A DNA stretch of 64,000 nucleotides from Trichoplax adhaerens (lineage: Eukaryota; Placozoa; Uniplacotomia; Trichoplacea; Trichoplacidae): positions 26,007 through 90,006 of the forward strand of contig NW_002060962.1 in the NCBI RefSeq assembly GCF_000150275.1. The letters are read 5' to 3'. Positions 52,941 through 64,000 of this stretch are shown here, piece by piece. Made by a program: the position numbers and the translations under genes. The first letter of the stretch is position 1; every line of letters starts with the position of its first letter. The notes beneath the pieces are model-generated. The model did no database searches. It saw nothing but the letters and a program-made list of their open reading frames with translations, and was not told where the DNA came from.

Positions 52941-52981
52941 ATCAATGATGTTGCTTGATGTTGCTTGGCAACATCATTGAT
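52941..52981. repeat. Perfect 14-bp hairpin
   Basis: ATCAATGATGTTGC (52941-52954) pairs exactly with GCAACATCATTGAT (52968-52981) around a 13-base loop that itself repeats GATGTTGCTTG. It lies about 640 bp upstream of the DCDC2-like start. A T-run precedes it at 52911-52920. Confidence 0.8.
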
Positions 52982-53616
52982 CATTTTCAATCTATAGTCC
53001 GATCATCGACAAGAATACACGCGACTTTAACTAATATTAGTTTAATATAAAAGTTGTTGGCAGTTGAAGAATTTTTTTCCACGTTACAATAAGTTAGTAG
53101 CCAGAATAACCAAAGTAGATCTTCTATAGAAGTGATTAAGGCGAAAGCAGTCGTTAAAGCAAAGCTAAAAATACGTCCAGAGTATTAAGAATAATAATAA
53201 GTGTTGTTGTCAAGGTGTAAGTCGTATATTAAACAGTGTCAAAAAATTTTTCTGGCCAGTTTCAATAGTGATTGTTAATTACACGTGAGTATACGTGATG
53301 TCCCAATAAACCCAAAATCGTGATGAGTCTACTTAACTGGACTTAAAATCTAATAATTAATCAATCTCTCACCACATTGAATAACCTTCACCGTTTCTAC
53401 AAGATCTTTACTGGTTGGTGAACACTATCAATTTTCAACTTTGTTAATTTGATCCCTAGTAAGTTCGAATTGATTAAACTTATCTCTATAACATCCTATT
53501 TTATTTTTTCATCGAACGCATTAATTTTTGTGCCAACGAGCTATTCTACGATTTGTTTTTTAACTTTTATTTTACCCTTTACATTTAACGAATTGTAGAA
53601 TGAAATCTAGAGTAAA

Positions 53617-56600
53617 ATGGCGGCCAGTACATCAACTATGACGACAACAAGATTACCACCAATTCATGGTTTTCATATCCACGTTTATAGAAATGGCGAT
53701 CGATTTTATAAACCGCGTCGTTTTACCGTGAATCCCAAACAAGTTCGTAGTTTCGATGCTTTATTAAGCATGGTAACCAATGGAATTAACTCAAGAAGTG
53801 GAGCTGTACGAAATATTTATACACCGACATTTGGTCATAAAGTTCAAGATATGGCATCGATACAACAAGGAGGCAATTATGTTGCTGGTGGATCGGAAAA
53901 ATTCGTCCGCATACAGTAAGTAAAACAAATTGTTCTAGCTGTTTTTTTAACTAAATATAACATTTCAAAAGCAATCTGATATACATTCTATCAATAAAGG
54001 TTAAGAATAATAGGTGATAAAATCAGTCTATATTTACACTTATTTGAAGAGACTTTGGTGACTCGATTGATAATCTACACTGCAATTATACTAATTGATT
54101 ACTTAGCAACACTAAATCCGACAAAATGATACTACAAGCGAAAAACGACTCTTTCTTTACGTAAAATAAAAATAAAAACAAAAATATTCAGTCATCATCC
54201 AAGTTAATAGTATAAAACATGTTTTAGGTTAGAGCAATTTTTCTGTACTTACAGTTAATGAACTGAACGTAAATTAAAAGGTAAAGGTGCTTGATTTTGT
54301 CAATAAATCACATTCTAGTAAATATACACATTATCATATATTGTTCATGATCATTCTAGCCTAATATGATAAGAGTGTTGATGCTGGAAAAGTCTATTAT
54401 CAGCTTCGCTATCAGTAGAAAGTAGATCGAATAACCAGATTAGTAAAAATTTTCAAGCATTGTAATTATTTTCAGAAGATTGTTCACAATCTAAACATTT
54501 TAATCATATCCAAATCCGTACGCTTATTAGTATCCAAGCATTAAACGACTATAACAGAATAATAGATTCATAAATTGATGTCTGATTAAAGTTATAGCAA
54601 TTAATACTGTGCCCTAAATGCTACGGAAATTTAACAATAACATCTTACAGGAAGTATTGACTTGAAGTTAACTTATAGCATAGAAATTGAAGTAAAAGGT
54701 TATGCCATTTTCTATTAATGATGTAACTTGAAACCTCTTTCTATAAAGATTTCTTTAGTTAAAATTAAAGCATTTTTTGTCAAAATATTCACCTTTTTCA
54801 TATTTAGAATAGGACTTCCTTAGAGCGCTATATTTAAAACTGTATACTGTAATGCATCGCATATTCTAATTACGTCTGCATTACATAGAAATGATAGTTT
54901 TTACCCTAATATTCATTTTAATTGCAAGTGTTCCTGATACCATTAGCCTAAGTATTTTTCCTCAACATTACAGCAAAACTTCCCAAATATAAAAATTTAT
55001 ATAATATATAGATATGAAGATATGATCAGTAAAGCTGCTTCAGGCAAAAAAATTTTCGTCTTCAGTCCAATATCAATAATAAAATCTTTCAATTTAACTA
55101 TGAATTTCACTTTTTCAACATCATTTTTATGCCACCATTACCTGATTTTCTGCAGCTATCTACGCATAAATTTATTCGAAAACATACGTAGTCGTAAAAA
55201 AGAATATTATCGTCAGTCTATGACATGATTTTTCAGAAATGATAATTTCAATGGCTAGATTGTGGACGACATGTACTGATTTAACTCAATATCCTTTAAT
55301 TCATTTTCCCAGTAATGATAATGACATCATTACTAGTGTACTTTCTCTCGATATCAAAGTATAAATTTTAGCTAATGACATCTAAAGTAAAATATTACTC
55401 ATACATGCTACTTATGATCAAAAATGATTACGACAGAGAGCAATGTTGATGACAGAGTTTTCCAATTTAATTTTTCATTCTAATTTACTTCAGGTATGAT
55501 AAAATTGAGGAAATGGAAAAGATTCAAACTAGTAGAAAGCAAAAGTTACCATGGGTAAGTTAAACTTAATATACTACTAATAGGGTAAATTTGGGGTAAA
55601 TTTATTGACTATAGCAAAGCATATAATGCATACCATAGTATCAATTATTTTACATAAATTGTTCGATAATAAGTCGATTGAACGACCATTTCGTATGTAC
55701 TGACAGATCTAAAATTAAATGAATATATAGTTTAGGTAAAAATCGTATAATACATGGATATCACACATTAATCAGCGATAGATAATGATACATAGTCTGA
55801 TACCAGTAAATATCTTAGCTAACCAATGCACAGCATAAGAATGTTAACATCAGTCTGTTCATTTATGGATTGAATCTTTAAAGAAAGACTAAAACTAAAA
55901 TTAAGACATCCCCTATAGATTTGTCGATACTGTATCACCCATTACTTTTAAGGTGTACTATTGAGCTTAAGTAGGATAAAGGTTAGGACGATCACTTTCC
56001 TAAGATATTCGACTTTAGTGAGCAGATCCGTAGCCATAGAACGAGCTGACCAGGCTGTTACCCCCATAAGAATATCACAATATACCCGTTAGAGTAAGCA
56101 TGCTAATAACGTTGTCTTTCACCATATCCTTTAACATTTTCTTATCAGCAGAAGCTAAGATCAATAAAGCAAGATTGACAACACTGTAATTTCATATTTC
56201 TACTTTTACGTCTAAATAGGGGCAGTAAAAATAGACAGATAGCAGTTGAAATAGTATTTATGTTATCAACAAATTTCATGTCTTTTAGTCTGTATGAAAT
56301 CTGTAGAAATAACTAAAGCTTCCAACGGTACCTTTATGCCCGTCAATTAAAAAATTTCAATAAAATTAGAAAAATAGATTACGTTTATGACAGTATTTAC
56401 ATCCATAAGATAATGCTTACAACCCCATTTATGTTGTTTATGATTACAAGGTTAAATAAGCTCTTAAATATAGTATAAATATCCTTGTGTAATTTTGAAA
56501 AAATTAAGAATTTTCACGTAGACGAAAAAAATTATTGATAAGTTTATGTCAAAATTCGGTTAAATATTGGATCAATGCAGCAAGAAATCTCAACTGTAGA

Positions 56601-59600
56601 CTGATAAGTTGATGTTGCAAATTTATTTCAATCTCTACCTGTAACAATTAGATTTAAGCTAGTTTTATATTAACATAATGTGAAATTATTGGTATTAAAA
56701 TTCTCCCTTGACAAGTTCATCCCTCGCTCATGAATGCTTGACAGTACAGTATCTAATCCATTACTGTAACACGAAGTTGTTTAGTATTTCAATACTTTTT
56801 TCATTGAACAGAATCGTATAAATGATTCCTGTTGGACATAAGATTGATATTAGCTAAATTTTACTCTCCTAGTTTTGTCCAACTACTAATTTTATTAAAA
56901 GTAAACTCATTGACACATTTGCTATGGAGTGATTACAGTCAAAATAAACCGACTGGACGAAAAAGATCATCGTTACCACTAATAGAAATCACTTTGCTCT
57001 CACAGAACAATTTAACTAATTCACTTCCATTGTCATGATTGCACTCATGGCATATCTTAAAGAATGAATAGTAGCGGGTGGTCATTATTAATTAGTTCCT
57101 GTAATGACGTAAATACTGGGTATCATTCTATTCAGAAAAAAAGAAAAATGAACATAATAAAATGAAACAAGCGGGAAATGGAATAGGATTGCCATAAAAA
57201 TTTTTTAGTTTCGAGATTTTTCTTTCTATCTTACTTAGCTGTAATATCCATCAACTTTTAGATATATTTTTATACATATTCTAACGAGAGCTACTTCAGT
57301 TTAGCAAGAGGGGAGTTAATAGACGATTGACTGACTAAATAAATAGTAAAATTCAAAGGAAAGTTATTAAAAGACATCAAAAATTATTCTTACAGTGTAT
57401 TTCAATGTATTGCAATGCAAGAGGAATTTTTTTCTTTATGCTCTACTACCATAATCATTTCTATACTTTATCAGGACACAAACTAAATGAATTGAAAGCA
57501 GAAATAGGTATGATATAGTTGCTTATATAGTACGAATCCGATTGCCTATTGCTATAGGCTAAATATATAATATTAGGAAAATACGTTAACTCGATTTAAC
57601 TCGATTGATCTGGTAATAAGTAAGAAACTTGCTACTAGTAGGCGACGATATCGTAAACTACATTATCTACTTTAGATTTCATGACGGATCAAATTCGATT
57701 CTAGTATTCTCATGCAATTAATTGCCCACCGTAGTAACATTGGTACCATCAATGGAACGAGCCAATACCACAATTCATTTTACATTTTGGTCTTTTATTT
57801 GCTAGCCATAGATTGTCTATTTTATATTATGATTGGATATCTTGAAATTAAATATTGTGATTTGTCGTCGAGTTAGTAGTACTCTATTGACTTACGTCTA
57901 CTTACCCTTCCTATTGCTTCCATATCAAAACAATAACTACTAATTGATATCCTGTCATTATTTCTCGATCATTGTACTCATATTTTTATTCTGCGGGTAA
58001 CTGTAGGCGGTTTTTATCCAAATACTGTAATTATAACCGAGTTAATGCTAGGATATAGTCTTAAAATTATTATTACCATCGAATGAAATAGATTCTATTT
58101 ACTGAAACAGATCTGACTAATTATCCAAGTTTACCGGAAATCAATCCCTTAGAATTGAAAACTTAATTATTTTCTGAGATAGTATGCCATTAACTTTACT
58201 ATGTTCTCATCTTAGGATTTTCGAAGGCGTCCAAACCGACTAATCGCCTCAGCACGTATTTATAAAACGGTGAATAAAATTAGAATCATCATGTAAGTTA
58301 GAGGAGATTTGTCCTATTTGATATTACTTTCATAACTTAACATTCTACTATTTAAAATCGATAAATTATCACTTTATCTGTCTACACTGGTTAACTATAG
58401 AAACTTTCACATTAACTATTAGTTTATTCTTAGTTTACAGTCATAATGGTTTAGAATTAGAGGGATGAGATTCTAGTTTAAAGTGATCATTATTAAAGTG
58501 ATCATTACGTGCAGCTTGAATTTATACCTTTGGCTCTGTTGCGTAGACTATTATGTTATTTCCTTCAAAATTTTAGTTCTTTCTTAGTTAGCAAAGTTTT
58601 AACGGTCTTTAATGAATAAACTACAACAATTGTATCTATAAGTCTATTCTTCCATTAACTATTAAATTAAAAATTTTAGACATTCAGTTATTTTGTCATT
58701 TAAACTAGAGAAATTCCTTCTACATGAAATTAATAATCTAGAACTAGAGAATTTATCTTACTTGCTCAATCATATATGCGTTACAAGATTATTGTTTTAG
58801 ATTTTTTGTCAATTCTACTCATTAGTCTTTTCTGTCTATTCTACAATCCATGCAAGTCTATTCGTTACTAAATTATAAATTGAATCATCTCTACAACGAA
58901 AATTTTTATACTACCATAGTTAAATCAATAGCATAGTATTTTGAATCTGCTACTACTACTACTATTCCTAAGATTAACAAATTCAGAAATTATGAATTTA
59001 AAAAATTAATCATTATTGTATCTTACTAGGGTTTATACCAACGGTGATGAATTTATTCCGCCAGCTAAAATTATAATTAGCAAGAAAATTTTAAGTTTGG
59101 ATCATGTAAGCAAGAGCGATGATTGATATAAATGGCAATAATGAAGAGAAGCATTACAGAATGTCTTTCATGAAGTAATTGATTTTTATGAATTAATTCT
59201 TCAAAATTTCCTTTTGTAGTTGTTATCCATCGTTAGCGATCGGATAAGTCTCCAATTTGGTGGCGTTCGAAAGTAAGAGACAGATATTATATTACTCGAT
59301 TTGCATATAAAAAACGTTGTTTTACTAGGAGATAAAATAATAATTGCAAGAATAATTAGAAAATCAACTTCAATACTGTCCATTTTCTTATAACCACAAC
59401 AGACAATAATTGATCTCGCTTTCACGTCTCTACGATAAAATTCTAAGTTCAGTCATTCAATATTAATGACTGTCTTGTCCAAACAACTACACCTAAGGAC
59501 AGGAAAAATTTTTTAAATATTTCTGGTTATCTTAAGTTAAATCACTTTCCATTTCATTAATCAACAGTGGTCTACCCTATCACAACTATCCATTAAAGTA

Positions 59601-62600
59601 CATGCTTATCAGTTTACTTACTATTAATGTTATTAAAATTAAATCTAAAAACTAAAATAAAGTAAATAGAACCATTAATAGGGTATTCCATTATAACATT
59701 CTATCTATTACAGACTTTGCGATCTCGATGGTCGTCCAGTTTTGGAAATACAAGACTTAAAAGATGGCGATGAATATGTCGCGGTCGGAATAAAAAAATT
59801 TCAACGTTTAAATTATGGCTTTACAGCCTCTGCTAAATTGCCAGTATCACTATCTAAAATGTAAGCCGATAGAAATACCAATCTGATTGTAGAATCCTAC
59901 TACATATTATAAATACTTAAATTATCTACATCATTTCATGCTCAAGGAATTCACGGGCTTTATATGTAAAATAATTCATTATTTCTATTTCGGCATAAAC
60001 ATCGGAAGAATCGATACAATTTAATTTCTGCGTAGATAAATTTTTTAAAACTTTAGTTAATAAAACTGAAATCTAATTCTAGTAATAATCTAAGTTAGAA
60101 TTGATATAGCCCGGATATTTAATCAAGAAGTGATACGACTACAACAGAAAGTGTGGTTTTGATTAAATTGTTACTAATCAACAAGTTTCTTTGGCCGGTA
60201 GCAAAAAGCATAATAGCTCCAACTCTACCGACAGTAGTATAAAAAGTGATGGCATTTCATCATTAAATTCATTGCATGGTCAAGATTCAGGCTTTGTAAA
60301 TCACGGGAAAAAATCCAAGGTATTCTATCTTTCCTTTCTACAGTTACTGACGTCTACCGGCAAATGATAATGCTGTACTTCGCTAGCTATAAATTTTAAT
60401 AAAATAGTACGTTGGATATTTATATATAACTTATGTTTTTGTTTGAAAATTTTCATCGTAGAAAACCAACGTTAAAAGCTATCCAAATGGTATAAATGGG
60501 GACAATAGTTTGCAAGTAGATGACAAATTAATAGAAGAAAAGAAAACATTCCCAGCTAAACCGGTAAAAGTTAAAACAAAAAGAAGGAAAACATCTCAAC
60601 AGAGCGCAAATGATAGCACAGATGACGGTGCACCAAGTAATCCTCGTCATCAACCAAACAAAAAGGGTAAATAATTTTCATTTATTTTTATCTTCTTAAT
60701 TAGCAAATAATGCTTGAAAATTTCTGTTTTCTAGTCCCATTTATAAAATAATTTTACTATAGGAACGAATTGAATACAAAATGCAGATTTCATAAAGCAT
60801 TAAATGTCGTTCGAAACTGATATCCAAATTGATTTCATTTTCTCTTTCAAGGTATATTTAAAGCAAGTAGTATTCGCGATGAAGCTGCAGATGCAAAAGA
60901 AATTAAAGATGATAAAGGTAAATTCCAGAATTACTAGAGTAACTAATTAACTCCTCCAATGAACTTAACCAATGTCTTAGAAAGTTATCGTGGAAATGCT
61001 TGCTGAAGTAGAAACTTGTAGCACAAATAATAGCTGATGGATTCATACATACAATAATTTTTAGGAGAAAACTAACCAAGCATCTAAAATTGATTAAATA
61101 GAGCTATCATATTATCTTTTCAATAGTAATTCAATTTTCTTTAATGTTATTAACCAGCAAACAATGCCCTCTTTCAAATTTAAAGGAGATCTATGACATA
61201 CTTCTTAAGTAGATACTAAATAGCAAAAGTAAAATACTCTATATTCTTTAAAATTCTTAAATAGTAAATTAGTTTTAAATGATGAAATTCGGTTTAGCCA
61301 ACCCTTGATAGTATCGGAGCAATAAAAAATAATTTATTTACCGGAGCTTTAATAATTTTAACAACAAATCAACTAGAATACCGTAATCTCCAACTCTAAA
61401 CCTTAATCCTAACCCACTTTACCATTTGAGAACAGTTAACTATGCAATTAATATTCTTACCTTATAAATGAATAAACAATCAGATAATTAGATTCATAAC
61501 TTGTCTCAGCACTAATAGCATAACTAGATTCTATTGCCGTACACTCTTTTAAAGATACTGCTGTAGAGAAAACTGTGGATATGATCAAGGCAGAGGAAGT
61601 ACAGGAAGAAATCATTCGTGATGATGATGATCAAGCTATGGAGGCGACTCCTATCAGTACTAAACCTAGTAAGCTGCCAATTCCTATCAGTCAATCCAAG
61701 GTAAATTAACACTATTTAGGTATGCATATGATTGCTCAAAATATGTCACAGACCAAAAATTTAGTCCAAGAAAGGAAAAGCATTAATATATACTTTGCAG
61801 CACCATAATTTCATCACCTTTTATAAACAATTTCTATAACTTTACTAATATCTAAACCGCATCCTAAAACAAAATAGGCTTGAATGGTAGTTTAAATGTA
61901 TAGTTCATATACTCTATAATTTCTATAGCTAACTACTTATGATATATAGACTAAAAATCTGTTAAAGTTAAACAGGAGTGATTTATTATCGTTTTCTATA
62001 ACCACATTCTAAAACAAAATAGCTTAAATAGGGATTCAAACATTTACTTCATGATTACTGCATGAGTATTAGGGACTAGTTACGATATATTGGTTACAGC
62101 AGAAAGCTTCTAAAATTGAGTAGAAGTAATTTATTGGCAGTAGATGATATCAATTAATTGAAGTGAGGATTTATCAAATAGTAATGTTAATCACTAAATT
62201 GAATATACTTAGTCATATACTTTACGGTATACCATTTCAAGCTCTAAGACCGAATAAAAATGAACACTAGGTGAATAATGACTTAGAATATTAGCAAGAA
62301 ATTCAGTCATCTGAAGTTTTCAATTTTATTCACCAATTTTAAAAGATGAAAATAAAGTAAGAAATAAAATATCGGATAGATGAGTATCAAACAATTTTAG
62401 TCAAAATTCTGATAAAAAATAGTAATTAAAAGAATTGAAATAAGGGTTATACAAGTACTGTATATAATGTTCTGTTGATCAAGAAAAAACTTATTATAAA
62501 ATCGTTTTTCACCCAGTTTTAGTAACTGTTTCACTTTTATGCATGGGTATTATACAGAAATATATACTGTAAAAGCTTAGCTAATAGTAGCCTTGTTATC

Positions 62601-63648
62601 TCTGAACTATATATTGATAGATTATTACTTGTAGTAGAAGGTATTTATAGTATTGACATAGGTGTTGCTAAGAGAATGATAGGAATAATAACTTGTAGCA
62701 ATTTCACAGCTAGGCTAGAATCTATTCGCAAGATAGTAATGCATGCAATTTTTCCCCCTTTTTTCTTTGTCCCCATTTATTACAATTGCTGGATAGAAAA
62801 CTAAGAAAAATGCGTCTGCCCGATAGGAAAGCATACAGGACACAACAGATGCAATTAAATTCACTGAAAATCATCTAGCTCGAGATCAACTTCTTGTCTC
62901 TAACCATGAAGAGCAGCAGATCGTTAATAAGGAAATTGAAAATTTACAATTCAGCGATAACCAGCAAATCTTAAATGATGAGCTATCGTCAGAAAATCCG
63001 ACTCAACCTAGTTCTACTCTTGTTGAGCGAGATGATCAACAGTCTCATGATGATCAAGATCAGTACAATGATCAGATTTCGCTCAATAATTCCAATCAAC
63101 ATACTGATTATACGGCTGAGAAAGAGACTCAAGAAGGAGATCAAGTAGAGTCTAATCAAAAATTAGACGATAATTTAAATCAGTCAAATCCAGAAGAAAT
63201 CGATCAAGTTACTCTAGAAAATACCAATGGAGATCAGAAAGAACCAGTTACAAGCTCAGAAACTCAAGATATAGAGCACGATCGCGAAGAAATCCAACCA
63301 ACACCAATCCAAGCCATTGAAGTTCAAGAATTACTTGAGAACGACCGACACGATGCTGATACTGCCAACCATCAGAAGGAAGAGCTAACTGCTAATGCAG
63401 ATGTCCAATATATACCGTCAAATCCTGAAGAAGTTCAATCAACATCAGTCCAAGCTACTGAAGTCAAAGAACAACTAAAGGGCAATCAGCAAATTGATAG
63501 CGCTAATAGTCATCAACAGACTGAAGATAATGTTAATAGCCAACCACAAATTGACCAAGAAAAAAAAAATATTCAATCATCTGAATCTGATGCGGAAGAT
63601 ACTACTAGCAAAACAGATAACATTAACAACCAAGAAAACACTCAGTAA
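53617..63648 (+). CDS. Doublecortin-domain protein, DCDC2-like
   Basis: Microtubule-binding protein with two doublecortin domains, closest to DCDC2, which localises to cilia and microtubules. Twelve exons: 53617-53915, 55494-55554, 58216-58292, 59030-59105, 59220-59272, 59714-59860, 60128-60150, 60186-60319, 60462-60666, 60852-60917, 61555-61700, 62839-63648; 698 residues. Domain 1 (about 18-105) has IHVYRNGDRFYKPRRF, SGAVRNIYTPTFGHKV and GGNYVAGGSEKF. Domain 2 (about 138-222) has VYTNGDEFIPPAK, FGGVRKL and DGDEYVAVGIKKFQRLNYG. The linker motif GIFKASSIRDEAADAKEI (about 359) is also present in vertebrate DCDC2. The last exon alone encodes 269 residues rich in Gln, Asn, Asp and Glu. Introns 1 and 2 are long for this window (1.6 and 2.7 kb). 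Exon 7 (23 bp) is inferred from phase: without it exons 6 and 8 do not join in frame. Confidence 0.93.
61831..62145. repeat. Two-copy diverged tandem repeat in last DCDC2-like intron
   Basis: Copies starting near 61831 and 61993 share TTTCTATAAC, TCTAAAACAAAATAG, TTNAAATG, a GACTAGTTACGATATAT-like block and AGTGATTTATT, about 162 bp apart. The second copy is slightly shorter. It lies in the intron before the large terminal exon. Confidence 0.65.
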
Positions 63649-64000
63649 AATTGGAGAAAGCAGAAATCGTGCTGTAATAGTCGTAATGAATTTATATTAT
63701 CCTTCATTCCTAAAAATTTTTCTTGCACTATATAACATGCTAATCTTGTTAACGTAGATCAAGGCTAAGATTTATAATAATAGATCCTAGCCATACTATA
63801 AACTAATTCGACATAATTGGATTGTATGCAGAATACGATAAATCTATCATAGTTTAGTGGTCAAAAATCAGTTATATAGAAGAAACCATTTCATCCCTGA
63901 CATATTTATATTATTTTATAATAATATTTACATGGAATAGCTAATTCTTGTTAAACATCTAACTTATCGCCAATTGATGTTGTTTTAACGTCATAATTAG
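63649..64000. other. 3' flank of DCDC2-like gene
   Basis: AT-rich sequence after the stop codon, probably 3' UTR and intergenic DNA. No further gene or clear polyadenylation signal is seen before the window ends. Confidence 0.4.

Larger units (their letters stand above)
48657..53616. other. Intergenic region with repeats, between FMN reductase and DCDC2-like gene
   Basis: About 5 kb without a recognisable gene. From left to right: a run of GCTTCAG words at 48716-48775, the 77-bp inverted-repeat element, the 260-bp tandem duplication, a diverged 120-140-bp tandem array and a 14-bp hairpin, each listed separately. Promoters of the two divergent flanking genes must lie at the ends. Confidence 0.55.

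Overview
The window is nuclear DNA of an animal or animal-like eukaryote. It is AT-rich, and genes are split into many small exons by short introns, mostly 60-200 bp, with GT-AG and a few GC-AG boundaries. The recognisable genes are conserved metazoan single-copy genes. Compactness, retained introns and base composition suggest an early-branching animal, most likely a placozoan (Trichoplax-like). That is inference; no marker in the window proves it.

Layout. 1-3082 (-): the 3' part of a very large secreted-type protein with about 15 Kazal-like domains in one uninterrupted exon, running off the left edge. 3083-20424: about 17 kb with no recognisable gene, holding diverged tandem repeats, hairpins and a few exon-like fragments. 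20425-21774 (-): BLOC1S5 (muted). 23435-24010 (+): unrecognised coding-like exons. 24906-26768 (+): ADAT2, 8 exons, one intron with U12-type signals. 27982-28485 (-): SCOC, intronless. 28819-34036 (+): SPAG1, 21 exons. 34527-42694 (-): TUBGCP5, 36 exons. 44026-45708 (+): EXOSC6 (MTR3), 9 exons. 47065-48656 (-): NADPH-dependent FMN reductase, 2 exons. 48657-53616: intergenic DNA with a recent tandem duplication and several repeats. 53617-63648 (+): DCDC2-like double-doublecortin gene, 12 exons.

Exon models were built by hand from splice signals, reading phase and family similarity. For ADAT2, SPAG1, TUBGCP5, EXOSC6, the FMN reductase and the DCDC2-like gene, every junction keeps phase and the summed coding lengths are multiples of three (179, 999, 1040, 240, 196 and 698 residues). 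BLOC1S5 has one unresolved junction.

There is no operon. Gene pairs are divergent (SCOC/SPAG1, 333 bp apart; TUBGCP5/EXOSC6, 1.3 kb; FMN reductase/DCDC2-like, 5 kb) or convergent (SPAG1/TUBGCP5, EXOSC6/FMN reductase). SPAG1 (dynein-arm pre-assembly), TUBGCP5 (microtubule nucleation) and the DCDC2-like gene (microtubule binding, cilia) lie within 35 kb. A shared cell biology is notable, but co-regulation is not shown. Short GTACAGTAC-type palindromes recur in the intergenic DNA, including a 77-bp element with perfect 21-bp inverted ends.
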